DNA from: Streptomyces sp. QL37
GTDB taxonomy: Bacteria; Actinomycetota; Actinomycetes; Streptomycetales; Streptomycetaceae
Length of the DNA: 64,000 nt
Assembly (NCBI RefSeq): GCF_002941025.1
Contig: NZ_PTJS01000001.1
Location: 3,224,001-3,288,000, forward strand
Reading direction: 5' to 3'
Below the pieces are notes generated by a model, which was given only the letters and a program-made list of their open reading frames with translations, was not told where the DNA came from and made no database searches. A program made the translations under genes and the position numbers. Of the stretch, positions 45,445 through 55,500 are shown in pieces (the first letter of the stretch is position 1; each line of letters begins with the position of its first letter).

Positions 45445-45921
45445 ATGCAGAACGCCGTGGAACGCGAACTGGAAGTGAAGCTGGTCCTGTCGCCCGAGCG
45501 GTCCGTCCCCGTACCCGCCCGGCTGTCCTACTTCACCGACGACCCGTACGCCGTGCACGTCACCTTCCACATCGGCTCCGAGTCGCCCGTGCACTGGACG
45601 TTCGCCCGTGAGCTGCTCGTCGAGGGCGTGTTCCGGCCGTGCGGGCACGGGGACGTACGGATCTGGCCGACCAGGATCGACGACCGGGGCGTCATCTGCG
45701 TCGCGCTCACCTCACCCGACGGCAACGCCCTCCTGGAGGTGCCGTCGGGCGCCGTGGCCGCGTGGGTGGAGCGCACCCTGCGGGTGGTCCCGCCGGGGAC
45801 CGAGAGTTCGCTGCTCGGACTGGACGGAGCCCTCGCCGAGCTGCTCACCCCGCTGCCGGCGGACGACCTGTGGCTGAGCGACCCCTGGTCCCAGGACGAG
45901 CCGCAGGACGGAGAGGCCTGA
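45445..45921 (+). CDS. ssgG: SsgA-like protein (sporulation and cell division), probably SsgG
   Basis: A 158-residue SALP family protein. The family core is present: VPVPARLSYFTDDPYAVHVTFHIGSESPVHWTFARELLVEGVFRPCGHGDVRIWP, then VICVALTSPDGNALLEVPSGAVAAWVERTLRVVPPGTES. SALPs occur only in morphologically complex actinomycetes and guide septum placement and spore-wall assembly. The location downstream of nag and cys genes and next to hppD agrees, from memory, with SCO2924 (ssgG), which in S. coelicolor affects correct septum localisation. GGAAGG lies about 13 bases before the ATG. Confidence 0.85.
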   Translation: MQNAVERELEVKLVLSPERSVPVPARLSYFTDDPYAVHVTFHIGSESPVHWTFARELLVEGVFRPCGHGDVRIWPTRIDDRGVICVALTSPDGNALLEVPSGAVAAWVERTLRVVPPGTESSLLGLDGALAELLTPLPADDLWLSDPWSQDEPQDGEA

Positions 45922-45938
45922 GCGGTGGCGTGGGGCCG

Positions 45939-47306
45939 TCAGAACAGCTTGCCGGGGTTGAGCAGCCCGAGCGGGTCGAAGGCCGCCTTGATGCCTCGCT
46001 GCAACTCGACCCCGACCTCTCCGAGTTCGCGTGCGAGCCACTCCTTCTTCAGTACGCCGACCCCGTGTTCGCCGGTGATGGTGCCGCCCAGTTCGAGGCC
46101 CAGCGCCATGATCTCGTCGAAGGACTCGCGAGCCCTGCGGGACTCGTCGGCGTCGGTGTGGTCGAAGCAGACGACGGGATGGGTGTTGCCGTCGCCCGCG
46201 TGGGCACACACACCGATGGTGAGCCCGAACTTCTCGGCGATGGCGGCGGTGCCCTCGATCATCGCGCCGAGCCGCGAGCGCGGCACGCACACGTCGTCGA
46301 TCATCGTGGCGGACTTGACGGTCTCCAGGGCGGGGAGGGACAGCCGGCGGGCCTGGAGCAGGAGTTCGGACTCGGCCGCGTCGTCGGCGGGCACGACCTC
46401 GGTGGCCCCGGCCGCGGTGCACAGCTCCCCGACGGCGGCCAGGTCGGCCGCCGGGTCGGGTGTGTCGAAGGCGCAGAGCAGCAGCGCCTCGGTGGTCTCG
46501 GGGAGGCCCATGGAGGCCATCGCGTTGACGGCACGCACAGTCGTACGGTCCATCAGTTCGAGGAGTGACGGAGTGTGCCCCCGCTCCATGATCCGGCACA
46601 CGGCGTCGCAGGCCGCCGCCGCTGACGCGAACTCGGCGGCGAGCACGAGCTGCTGCGGCGGCTGGGGCCGCAGCGCGAGGACGGCCTTGACGACGATGCC
46701 GAGGCTGCCCTCCGATCCGACGAAGAGCCGGGTGAGGTCGTATCCGGCGACGCCCTTCGCGGTGCGGCGGCCGGTGTTCAGCAGCCGCCCGTCGGCCAGG
46801 ACGACCTCCAGACCCAGGACGTATTCGGCGGTGACGCCGTACTTGACGCAGCACAGCCCGCCGGACGCGGTGCCGATGTTGCCGCCGATCGTGCACATCT
46901 CCCAGCTCGACGGATCCGGCGGGTAGTACAGCCCGTGCTCGTTGACGGCACGGGACAGCGTGGCGTTGACGACGCCCGGCTCGACGACCGCGATCCGGTC
47001 CACCGGACTGATCTCCAGGATCCGGTCCATCTTCACCAGGGAGAGCACGATGCAGCCGTCGGAGGCGTTGGCCGCGCCCGACAGTCCGGTCCTCGCGCCC
47101 TGGGGTACGACGGGGACCCGCAGGGCGGTGGCGGTCCTCATGACGTGCTGGACCTCCTCGACCGTGCGCGGGAGCACCACGACGGCGGGGGCACCGGCGT
47201 CGCAGAAGCTCGCCATGTCGTGGGCGTACGAGGCGGTGACGTCCGGGTCCGTGATCAGCGCCTCGGCAGGGAGACCTGCGCGCAGTTGTTCGAGAAGAGG
47301 GTCCAT
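45939..47306 (-). CDS. FAD-linked oxidase, GlcD-like (D-2-hydroxyacid dehydrogenase family)
   Basis: A 455-residue flavoprotein. The PCMH-type FAD-binding domain shows PAVVVLPRTVEEVQHVMRTATALRVPVVPQGARTGLSGAANA, VEPGVVNATLSRAVNEHGLYYPPDPSSWEMCTIGGNIGTASGGLCCVKYGVT and TGRRTAKGVAGYDLTRLFVGSEGSLGIV. The C-terminal cap has GVCAHAGDGNTHPVVCFD and the end TGEHGVGVLKKEWLARELG...DPLGLLNPGKLF. Such enzymes oxidise glycolate, D-lactate or D-2-hydroxyglutarate. No glcE/glcF partners are next to it, so it is a stand-alone dehydrogenase with undetermined substrate. Confidence 0.9.
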   Translation of the reverse strand: MDPLLEQLRAGLPAEALITDPDVTASYAHDMASFCDAGAPAVVVLPRTVEEVQHVMRTATALRVPVVPQGARTGLSGAANASDGCIVLSLVKMDRILEISPVDRIAVVEPGVVNATLSRAVNEHGLYYPPDPSSWEMCTIGGNIGTASGGLCCVKYGVTAEYVLGLEVVLADGRLLNTGRRTAKGVAGYDLTRLFVGSEGSLGIVVKAVLALRPQPPQQLVLAAEFASAAAACDAVCRIMERGHTPSLLELMDRTTVRAVNAMASMGLPETTEALLLCAFDTPDPAADLAAVGELCTAAGATEVVPADDAAESELLLQARRLSLPALETVKSATMIDDVCVPRSRLGAMIEGTAAIAEKFGLTIGVCAHAGDGNTHPVVCFDHTDADESRRARESFDEIMALGLELGGTITGEHGVGVLKKEWLARELGEVGVELQRGIKAAFDPLGLLNPGKLF

Positions 47307-47403
47307 GATCCAAGCGTGGCACCCGGGGCCAATGGTGTGAACCCGTCTGCGTCAGCCTTCGCGGAGCGCGATGCGATCTTCGTACTGACGCAGAGTGATG
47401 CCC

Positions 47404-49068
47404 ATGGATGCCAAGCCGCAGCAGAACCCGGAGCCGCCCCCCTCCACCCTGCCGCCCCAGGGTGCGACGTCCGTGCCACCGCCCCCCGCGCCGATGCGCA
47501 CCACGCTGCGCAGGGCGGCGTTCGGCGCGGTGGCGGGAGCCGTCCTCGTAGCCGGTGCGGTGATCGCCGTACCGGACGGCGACGAGGTGGCGGCACCGCC
47601 CACTCCGGGGCCCGTGGCCCGGGCCGAGGCCGCGGCGGCGGCCGGCTCCCCGGCGTCCCTGTCCGACCTGACGGCCCTCATCGGCGACCGGCAGAAGTGG
47701 GTGGAGACGCACCCCGCGGACGCCCCTTCCTGGGCGGTGCTCGGATCGGCGTACGCGGAGTGGGGCCGGCGGTCCGCGGACACGGCGTACTACGCGCGGG
47801 CCGAGCAGGCCCTCCAGCGGTCGCTGGCCGCACAGCCGGGTGAGCGCGGGAACGTGCGGGCCTGGGTGGGACTCGGGGCGCTCGCCAACGCCCGTAACGA
47901 CTTCCTCGCCGCGAAGAAGTGGGGCGAGACGGTCCGCGCGCGGCAGCCGAAGGACTGGACGGCGTACCCGGTGCTGATCGACGCCTACAACGGCCTCGGC
48001 GAGTACGCGGCGGCGGCCAGGGCGACGGAGAAGTTCGGCACCCTGCGCAAGGGCGTCCCCGCCCTGGCCAGGACGTCCGAGATGTACCGCAACCAGGGCT
48101 GGCGCGAGGACGCCCTGGCCACCGCGCAGGAGGCGGCGGACCACGCCGGCACGCCGGCCGCGAAGGCGGCGGCCCTGCACCGCCTCGGTGACCTCGCCGC
48201 CGAACGCGGGGAGCCGGCGGAGGCCCTCGCGCAGTACGACGCCGCCCTGCGCACCGACCGCGGCCACCTCGCCTCCCTCGCGGGCCGGGCCCGCGCCCTG
48301 GCGGCTCTGGACCGCACGGACGAGGCACTGGCGGACTACCGGACGGTGACGACGAAGCTGCCCCGCCCCGAGTACGTGCTCGAACTGGCCGAGCTGTACG
48401 AGTCCCTGGGCCTGGACGGCGACGCGCGCACCCAGTACGCGCGTCTCCGCGACCTCCTCACGCAGGCGAGGACGGCCGGGGTCGACGAGTCCCTGACCGA
48501 GGCCCGCTTCGAGGCCGACCACGGTGACCCGGAGGCGGCGGTGGAGCTGATGCGCACCGAGTGGGCGGCGCAGCGCCGCAGCGCGGCGGTGTCGGACACC
48601 CTGGCCTGGTCGCTGCACCGGGCGGGCCGGAGCGAGGAGGCCGTGCAGTACGCGGAGCGGGCGGTGGAGACCGGCGTACGGGACGCCTCGTACGCCTACC
48701 ACCTGGGCGTGATCGAGAGCTCGCTCGGCCAGGACGGCCCGGCCCGCGGTCATCTGGAGGAGGCCCTCCGCACGAACCCGGGCTTCTCGCCCCTGGCCGC
48801 CCCGCTCGCGCAGGAGGCCCTGGACGCGCTGGGTGAGCCGGAGGCGGGAGGCCCCGCGGCGATGCAGCCGCCCGGCCCGGAGCCCGCGCAGGAGCCCGGG
48901 AAGCCGGAGAGGGGGGCCGGGGACGAGCCCCGGACGGAGCCCTCGCCGGAGGCCTCGCCGGGGGCCGACAAGGAGACCGAGAAGGAGACCCGGCCGGAGC
49001 CCGCACCGTCGGCGTCGGCCTCGGCGGCTCCGAGGGCGAAGCCCGGCGCCGCCACGGCGGCCCCGTAA
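47404..49068 (+). CDS. Membrane-anchored TPR protein
   Basis: A 554-residue protein. A Pro-rich cytoplasmic tail is followed by one membrane helix (FGAVAGAVLVAGAVIAVP, about 38-56), then an outside TPR solenoid from about residue 75 to 475 with repeats such as PSWAVLGSAYAEWGRRSADTAYYARAEQALQRSLA and ALHRLGDLAAERGEPAEALAQYDAALRTD. The last ~75 residues are a disordered Pro/Glu/Ala tail. TPR arrays bind partner proteins; none is suggested by context. The start is uncertain: GTG 47395, ATG 47398 and ATG 47404 are in frame and all lack a clear ribosome site. Confidence 0.82.
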   Translation: MDAKPQQNPEPPPSTLPPQGATSVPPPPAPMRTTLRRAAFGAVAGAVLVAGAVIAVPDGDEVAAPPTPGPVARAEAAAAAGSPASLSDLTALIGDRQKWVETHPADAPSWAVLGSAYAEWGRRSADTAYYARAEQALQRSLAAQPGERGNVRAWVGLGALANARNDFLAAKKWGETVRARQPKDWTAYPVLIDAYNGLGEYAAAARATEKFGTLRKGVPALARTSEMYRNQGWREDALATAQEAADHAGTPAAKAAALHRLGDLAAERGEPAEALAQYDAALRTDRGHLASLAGRARALAALDRTDEALADYRTVTTKLPRPEYVLELAELYESLGLDGDARTQYARLRDLLTQARTAGVDESLTEARFEADHGDPEAAVELMRTEWAAQRRSAAVSDTLAWSLHRAGRSEEAVQYAERAVETGVRDASYAYHLGVIESSLGQDGPARGHLEEALRTNPGFSPLAAPLAQEALDALGEPEAGGPAAMQPPGPEPAQEPGKPERGAGDEPRTEPSPEASPGADKETEKETRPEPAPSASASAAPRAKPGAATAAP

Positions 49069-49125
49069 CGGCATACGGGAGGGGCCCTTCTCCCACCGGG
49101 AGGAGGGCACCTTCGGCGCCGGCGG

Positions 49126-50325
<1,200 letters not shown>

Positions 50326-50393
50326 TCAATCTGTACACCCGGACGCCAGGATAGGCGGGCTGTCCGTACAGGCTGACCATCGGGAGACGGATC

Positions 50394-50867
50394 ATGGCGA
50401 TCGATCGACTGGACGGCCGGCTCATCGTGCTGCTGGCCCGTGAGCCCCGTATCGGTGTGCTCGAGGCGTCTCGGCGGCTCGGGGTGGCGCGCGGGACGGT
50501 GCAGGCGAGGCTGGACCGGCTTCAGTCCAATGGCGTCATCCGCGGCTTCGGCCCGGACGTGGACCCGGCGGCGCTCGGCTACCCCGTCACCGCCTTCGCC
50601 ACGCTGGAGATCAAGCAGGGCCAAGGCGCCGACGTACGAGCCCATTTGAGCAGCGTGCCGGAGGTGCTGGAACTGCACACGACGACCGGCCAGGGGGACA
50701 TGCTCTGCCGGCTCGTCGCCCGCTCGAACGCCGATCTCCAGCGGGTGATCGACCTGGTCCTCGGCTTTGATGGCATCGTCCGGGCCTCCACGGCGATCGT
50801 CATGGAAAATCCGGTGACCCTGCGTATTATCCCGCTGATTGAGCAGGCTGCAGAGGACACCGACTGA
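50394..50867 (+). CDS. Lrp/AsnC family transcriptional regulator
   Basis: A 157-residue regulator. The winged helix is RLDGRLIVLLAREPRIGVLEASRRLGVARGTVQARLDRLQSNGVIRGFGPDVDPAALG; the RAM effector domain follows with VTAFATLEIKQGQGADVRAHLSSVPEVLELHTTTGQGDMLCRLVARS. Lrp-type proteins sense amino acids; given its divergence from hppD, tyrosine or a catabolite is a sensible guess. A perfect palindrome GTGGATCCAC (50313-50322) lies in the shared gap. The stop codon is only 16 bp before the first gene of the OpuC-type operon, so the two could be cotranscribed. Confidence 0.9.
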   Translation: MAIDRLDGRLIVLLAREPRIGVLEASRRLGVARGTVQARLDRLQSNGVIRGFGPDVDPAALGYPVTAFATLEIKQGQGADVRAHLSSVPEVLELHTTTGQGDMLCRLVARSNADLQRVIDLVLGFDGIVRASTAIVMENPVTLRIIPLIEQAAEDTD

Positions 50868-50883
50868 GCCGAGGGAGCAACAT

Positions 50884-51531
50884 GTGAACTTCTGGGAGTA
50901 TTTGGGCACTAGGCACCAGCAGTTGCTCACGGACGCGTTCCAGCACGTCAGCGCCGTCTTCCAGTGCATGGTCATCGCCACAGTCCTCGGCGTCCTGATC
51001 GGTGTCGTCAGTTACCGCAGCGGCTGGGGCGGTGCCCTGGCCATCACCTCCACCTCGGCGATCCTGACCATCCCGTCACTCGCGGCGATCGGCCTGCTGA
51101 TCCCGCTGGTCGGCCTCGGGGTCCCGCCCACCGTGATCATCCTGACCCTGTACGGGCTGCTGCCCATCGTCCGCAACTGCATCGTCGGGCTGCGCGGGGT
51201 CGACCCCTCCCTCGTCGACGCGGCGAAGGGCATCGGGATGTCCCGCACGAGGCGGCTGTTCAAGGTGGAGCTGCCGCTGGCGTGGCCGCCCATCCTCACC
51301 GGCATCCGGGTCGCCACCCAGATGCTGATGGGCATCGCCGCCATCGCCGCGTACGCCTCGGGTCCCGGTCTCGGCAACGAGATCTTCCGCGGACTCGCCT
51401 CACTCGGAAGCGCCAACGCCATCAATCAGGTCCTCGCCGGCACGATCGGCATCGTCATTCTCGCCCTGCTCTTCGACGCCGCGTACGTACTGCTCGGGCG
51501 GCTCACCATCCCTAGGGGGATCCGTGCCTGA
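50884..51531 (+). CDS. ABC transporter permease, OpuCB-like (compatible solute uptake)
   Basis: A 215-residue permease with about five membrane helices, e.g. FQCMVIATVLGVLIGVVSY, TIPSLAAIGLLIPLVGLGVPPTVIILTLYGLLPIVRNCIVGL. The EAA coupling loop is VDAAKGIGMSRTRRLFKVELPLAWPPILTGIRVA, typical of the OpuC/ProW glycine betaine/choline group. GTG 50884 follows GAGGGAG by about six bases. First of four overlapping genes (permease, ATPase, permease, binding protein), the standard OpuC layout with two different permeases. Confidence 0.9.
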   Translation: MNFWEYLGTRHQQLLTDAFQHVSAVFQCMVIATVLGVLIGVVSYRSGWGGALAITSTSAILTIPSLAAIGLLIPLVGLGVPPTVIILTLYGLLPIVRNCIVGLRGVDPSLVDAAKGIGMSRTRRLFKVELPLAWPPILTGIRVATQMLMGIAAIAAYASGPGLGNEIFRGLASLGSANAINQVLAGTIGIVILALLFDAAYVLLGRLTIPRGIRA

Positions 51532-52792
51532 GACCGCCACCGGGTCGACGGAGTCGGCCCCGCCCCGCCCGGCCACCTCGGGCGCGACGATCCAGCTGGA
51601 GAACCTCTCCAAGTCCTACCCCGGGAGCCCCAATCCCGCCGTGGACAACGTGTCCATGGACATCAAGGCCGGTGAGACGGTGATTCTCGTGGGCCCCTCG
51701 GGCTGCGGGAAGTCCACCACGCTGAAGATGATCAACCGCCTGATCGAGCCGACGTCCGGGCGGATCAGGATCAACGACGAGGACGTCACCGACATGGACC
51801 CGGTGAAGCTGCGCCGCAAGATCGGCTACGCCATCCAGTCCTCCGGTCTCTTCCCGCACATGACGGTCGCGGAGAACATCGCCCTGGTGCCGAGGATGAC
51901 GGGCTGGTCGAAGTCCGGGGTGAAGGACCGGGTCGAGGAGATGCTCGACCTGGTCGGTCTCGACCCCCGTGAGTTCCACGGGCGGTACCCGCGCCAGCTC
52001 TCCGGCGGCCAGCAGCAGCGTGTGGGCGTGGCGCGGGCACTGGCCGCGGACCCGCCGGTGCTGCTGATGGACGAGCCGTTCGGGGCGGTCGACCCGATCA
52101 CCCGCGATCACCTCCAGGACGAGCTGATCCGGCTCCAGCACGAGCTGCACAAGACGATCGTCTTCGTCACCCACGACTTCGACGAGGCCATCAAGCTGGG
52201 CGACCGGATCGCGGTGCTGCGGGAGCGGTCGCACATCGCGCAGTTCGACACCCCCGAGGCCATCCTGACCAACCCGACGGACGACTTCGTCTCGGGGTTC
52301 GTGGGGGCGGGCGCGGCCCTGAAGCGGCTCAACCTCACCCGCGTACGGGACGTGGGGATCGCCGACTTCCCCACGGTGACCGTCGAGGACCCGCTCCAGT
52401 CGATCTTCAACAAGCTTCGCGACGGCCAGCACAACGAGCTGCTGATGCTGGACCGCCGCAACCGTCCGTACAAGTGGCTGCGGCGCGGCGACCTGATGCG
52501 GGCCAAGGGCTCGCTCGCCAGGGCCGGTCAGCTGGTGCACGACACGGTGACCCGGGACGCGACGCTGCACGACGCGCTGGAGGCGGTGCTGACCGACAGC
52601 GGCGGGCGGGTCGCGGTGACGGGACGGCGCGGTGAGTTCATCGGCGTCGTCGACATGCACACGCTGCTGAACTCCGTGCAGGAACTCCTGGAGGCCGACC
52701 GGCTCGCCGCGATGGAGCACCGGCACGACCTGGAGGAGTCCCGGTCCCACCAGACGGAACAGGAGCTCGAGGGCGGTGGCAGCGGGCTATGA
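51524..52792 (+). CDS. ABC transporter ATP-binding protein, OpuCA-like with CBS tail
   Basis: A 422-residue ATPase. Walker [19 protein letters not shown]-loop [13 protein letters not shown], signature [16 protein letters not shown], Walker [14 protein letters not shown] and switch VTHDFDEA are intact. After about residue 260 comes a CBS-like tandem region ([49 protein letters not shown]); in OpuA-type systems such CBS domains sense ionic strength. It overlaps the upstream permease by 8 bp and the downstream one by 4 bp (ATGA). Confidence 0.93.
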   Translation: MPETATGSTESAPPRPATSGATIQLENLSKSYPGSPNPAVDNVSMDIKAGETVILVGPSGCGKSTTLKMINRLIEPTSGRIRINDEDVTDMDPVKLRRKIGYAIQSSGLFPHMTVAENIALVPRMTGWSKSGVKDRVEEMLDLVGLDPREFHGRYPRQLSGGQQQRVGVARALAADPPVLLMDEPFGAVDPITRDHLQDELIRLQHELHKTIVFVTHDFDEAIKLGDRIAVLRERSHIAQFDTPEAILTNPTDDFVSGFVGAGAALKRLNLTRVRDVGIADFPTVTVEDPLQSIFNKLRDGQHNELLMLDRRNRPYKWLRRGDLMRAKGSLARAGQLVHDTVTRDATLHDALEAVLTDSGGRVAVTGRRGEFIGVVDMHTLLNSVQELLEADRLAAMEHRHDLEESRSHQTEQELEGGGSGL

Positions 52793-53643
52793 CCCCCAGC
52801 CGTCAAGCATCCCCGAAGGACGCGCGGCCGCCCGGCGAGCACGATGTCCAGGGCCATGCCTTCCGTGACGAGGAGGCGGAGCCCAGCCCGCCGCCCTCGG
52901 GTCCGGCACGCCGGATCACCTGGAAGAAGCTCGTGCTCGTGCCGGCCGTCCTCGCGGTCGTCCTGGTCGCGACCTATCTGTGGATCACCAACGTCGACCT
53001 CGACTCCGTCGCGGAGAACTCCCTGGCCGGCGACACCGTGCAGCTGCGCTGGTGGCAGCACGTCAAGCTGACCGCGATCTCCACCTTCTGGGTGCTGATC
53101 ATCGCCATCCCGATCGGCATCGCGCTGACCCGTCGCGGCCTGAAGAAGGCCGCACCCTGGGTCACCGCGCTGGCCAACATCGGTCAGGCGACGCCCGCGA
53201 TCGGGCTGCTGGCACTGCTGGTGATCTGGCTGGGCATCGGCCCGTCGACGGCGATCATCGGAATGGTGATCTACGCCGTGCTGCCGGTGCTCTCCAACAC
53301 GGTGGCGGGACTGAACGCGATCGAGCCGACGCTCGTGGAGGCCTCCCGGGGGATCGGGATGTCGGCGATGGGCACGCTCACCCGGGTCGAACTGCCGCTC
53401 GCCGTCCCCCTGATCCTGGCGGGCGTACGCACCGCCCTGGTGCTCAACGTGGGCACGGCGACCCTGGCGACCTTCGGGGGCGGCGGCGGGCTGGGCGACC
53501 TGATCACGTCGGGCATCCAGACGCAGCGCATGCCCGTGCTGGTGCTCGGTTCCGTACTGACGGTGGTGCTGGCACTGCTGGTGGACTGGCTGGCGTCGCT
53601 GGTCGAACTGTGGCTGACGCCGCGCGGACTGGAGGAAGCATGA
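52789..53643 (+). CDS. ABC transporter permease, OpuCD-like
   Basis: A 284-residue permease homologous to the first permease but with a ~55-residue hydrophilic N-terminal extension (PSRQASPKDARPPGEHDVQ...) and an extra helix (LVLVPAVLAVVLVATYLWI). The core shows STFWVLIIAIPIGIALTRRG, ANIGQATPAIGLLALLVIWLG, and the EAA loop EASRGIGMSAMGTLTRVELPLAVPLILAGVRTALVLNVGTATLATFGGGGGLGDLI. It would pair with the 50884 gene product as a heterodimeric channel. The start overlaps the ATPase stop as ATGA. Confidence 0.9.
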   Translation: MTPSRQASPKDARPPGEHDVQGHAFRDEEAEPSPPPSGPARRITWKKLVLVPAVLAVVLVATYLWITNVDLDSVAENSLAGDTVQLRWWQHVKLTAISTFWVLIIAIPIGIALTRRGLKKAAPWVTALANIGQATPAIGLLALLVIWLGIGPSTAIIGMVIYAVLPVLSNTVAGLNAIEPTLVEASRGIGMSAMGTLTRVELPLAVPLILAGVRTALVLNVGTATLATFGGGGGLGDLITSGIQTQRMPVLVLGSVLTVVLALLVDWLASLVELWLTPRGLEEA

Positions 53644-54611
53644 GGGTACGTACGGGCCTGGCATCGGCGGCCGCGCTCGCCCTCCTGCTCACGGGGTGCG
53701 GGCTGAAGAGCGGATCGCCGCTGGTGGACGAGGTGGAACCGGGATCGGTCGGCCAGGGGCAGCCCCTCAAGGGCGCGTCGCTGACGGTGACCTCGAAGAA
53801 CTTCAGCGAGAACATCATCCTCGGACACATCATGGGCCTGCTCTTCAAGGCGGCCGGCGCCGAGGTCCTGGACCGGACGAACCTGCCGGGGTCGATCAGC
53901 GCGCGCGAGGCGGTCGTCAAGGGTGAGGCCGACGCCCTGTACGACTACACGGGCACGGCGTGGATCACCTATCTGGGCCATGCGGAGCCGGTCGTCGACC
54001 CGCAGAAGCAGTACGAGGTGGTGCGCGACGAGGACAAGGGCAACGGGGTGACCTGGCTCCCGCCGTCCACGCTCGACAACACCTACGCGCTGGCCATCAG
54101 CAAGAAGAACAACGCCAAGTACAAGCTGAAGACGCTCTCGGACGTGGCGGCGCTGGCCAAGAAGGACCCGAAGGCCGTGACGATCTGTGTGGAGAACGAG
54201 TTCGCCTCGCGCGACGACGGACTCCCCGGCATGCAGAAGAAGTACGGGATGAAGCTGCCGGCCGCGAGCATCCAGAAGATGGACGCCGGGATCATCTACA
54301 CGCAGGTGTCGGAGTCCAACTCCTGCCTGCTCGGCGAGGTGTACACCACCGACGGGCGCATCAAGGCGATGAACCTGGACGTCATGGAGGACGACAAGCA
54401 GTTCTTCCCCAACTACAACGCCGCTCCCGCCATCCACACGGCGACCCTGAAGAAGTACCCGGAGATCGCCGAGATCCTGGCACCGGTCACCGAGAAGCTG
54501 ACGACGCCGCTCGCGCAGGAGCTGAATTCGAAGGTGGACGTGGACGGGGAGGACCCGCACGAGGTCGCGAAGGACTGGCTGGTGAAGGAAGGATTCATCA
54601 AGGAGGGCTGA
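53640..54611 (+). CDS. Glycine betaine/choline-type substrate-binding lipoprotein (OpuCC-like)
   Basis: A 323-residue lipoprotein with signal LASAAALALLLTGCGLK (lipidated Cys20). The binding domain starts LTVTSKNFSENIILGHIMGLLFKAAGAEVLDRTNLPGSISAREAVVKGEADALYDYTGTAWITYLG, the OpuCC/OsmF hallmark, and continues with VTWLPPSTLDNTYALAI and NYNAAPAIHTATLKKYPEIAEILAPV. Substrates of the family include glycine betaine, carnitine and choline; some Streptomyces homologues import other quaternary amines. It is last in the operon, joined by an ATGA overlap. Confidence 0.92.
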   Translation: MRVRTGLASAAALALLLTGCGLKSGSPLVDEVEPGSVGQGQPLKGASLTVTSKNFSENIILGHIMGLLFKAAGAEVLDRTNLPGSISAREAVVKGEADALYDYTGTAWITYLGHAEPVVDPQKQYEVVRDEDKGNGVTWLPPSTLDNTYALAISKKNNAKYKLKTLSDVAALAKKDPKAVTICVENEFASRDDGLPGMQKKYGMKLPAASIQKMDAGIIYTQVSESNSCLLGEVYTTDGRIKAMNLDVMEDDKQFFPNYNAAPAIHTATLKKYPEIAEILAPVTEKLTTPLAQELNSKVDVDGEDPHEVAKDWLVKEGFIKEG

Positions 54612-54638
54612 GCGGGACGGGGGCTTCCAAAGAAGTCG

Positions 54639-54673
54639 TTGCAAAAAACGTGTTGCAAAGCAGTCTTTGCAAC
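54639..54673. promoter_or_regulatory. TTGCAAA operator repeats upstream of the ArsR-like regulator
   Basis: GTTGCAAA (54653-54660) and its reverse complement TTTGCAAC (54666-54673) form an inverted repeat with a 5-bp spacer; a further direct GTTGCAAA half-site lies at 54639-54646. The set ends 14 bp before the regulator ATG, so binding would overlap the promoter. Autoregulation by the ArsR-like protein is the simplest reading. Confidence 0.7.
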
Positions 54674-54687
54674 TCTATGGTCATGGC

Positions 54688-55302
54688 ATGGCACCGAACG
54701 AGCCGGAGCGCCGGCCTACGCCGTACGCCGATGACCCGAAGATCCACCACGTCGACACCCGCACCCTGCGCGGCCTCGCCCACCCGCTGCGCATCCGGCT
54801 GCTGAACACCCTCCGGGAGTTCGGACCCGCCACCGCCTCCGGACTCGCCGAGCGACTCGGCGAGTCCAGCGGGGCCACCAGCTACCACCTGCGGCAGCTC
54901 GCGTCGTACGGCTTCGTCGAGGACGATCCGGAGCGCGGCAAGGGGCGCGAGCGGTGGTGGAAGGCCGTCCACGCGGGCACCACCTTCAACACCAGCACCT
55001 TTCTGGAGCACCCCGACCCCGAGGTGCGCGGCGCCGTCGGAGTCGTGCTCCACGAGGTCGCCACCACGCACGCCCAGGAGCTCAACACCTGGCTGGGGAC
55101 GATGCACGAGTGGCCCGAGGAGTGGCGCCAGACCTTCGACCTCAGTGACTTCAAGCTGCGCCTCACCCCTGAACTCTCCCTGGAACTGGCGGAGAGGATT
55201 CAGGAGCTGGTGAACAGCTACCGGGGCCGCGTCCCCGATGACGCCGAGGGGTCGGCCGTCGTCCGCACCCATCTGCACATGTTCCCGCGCCCCACCGACT
55301 GA
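54688..55302 (+). CDS. ArsR-like winged-helix transcriptional regulator
   Basis: A 204-residue regulator. The winged helix is TLRGLAHPLRIRLLNTLREFGPATASGLAERLGESSGATSYHLRQLASYGFVEDDPERGKGRERWWKA (about residues 26-93), typical of the HTH_20/ArsR-like group; the C-terminal ~100 residues are helical and likely dimerise or bind an effector. It lies in one run with a 60-residue peptide gene and an MFS exporter, a common Streptomyces trio in which the regulator controls the exporter. The TTGCAAA repeats just upstream are its probable operator. Confidence 0.88.
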   Translation: MAPNEPERRPTPYADDPKIHHVDTRTLRGLAHPLRIRLLNTLREFGPATASGLAERLGESSGATSYHLRQLASYGFVEDDPERGKGRERWWKAVHAGTTFNTSTFLEHPDPEVRGAVGVVLHEVATTHAQELNTWLGTMHEWPEEWRQTFDLSDFKLRLTPELSLELAERIQELVNSYRGRVPDDAEGSAVVRTHLHMFPRPTD

Positions 55303-55315
55303 GGGGATCACCGCC

Positions 55316-55498
55316 ATGCACAGCGACGTCCACTTCCTGCTGCACACCTACCGCGCCGCCGAACTCCGCCGTGATGCGGCCGAGTTCACCCCCGTACGCC
55401 CCGGACTGCGTCACCGGATGGGCTGGACCATGGTCGAGCTGGGCCTCCGGCTGGCCCAGAGCACGCCTCCCCCGGCCCGTGCCGCACGAACGGCCTGA
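55316..55498 (+). CDS. Small protein between ArsR-like regulator and MFS exporter
   Basis: A 60-residue basic peptide: MHSDVHFLLHTYRAAELRRD, then AAEFTPVRPGLRHRMGWTMVELGLRLAQ and a Pro/Ala tail. It starts 13 bp after the regulator stop behind GAGGGGATC and ends 2 bp before the exporter GTG, so all three are one transcript. The HxxLxxYRAAELRRxA pattern recurs in small proteins next to such regulators in Streptomyces, but no function is known. Confidence 0.7.
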   Translation: MHSDVHFLLHTYRAAELRRDAAEFTPVRPGLRHRMGWTMVELGLRLAQSTPPPARAARTA

Positions 55499-55500
55499 CG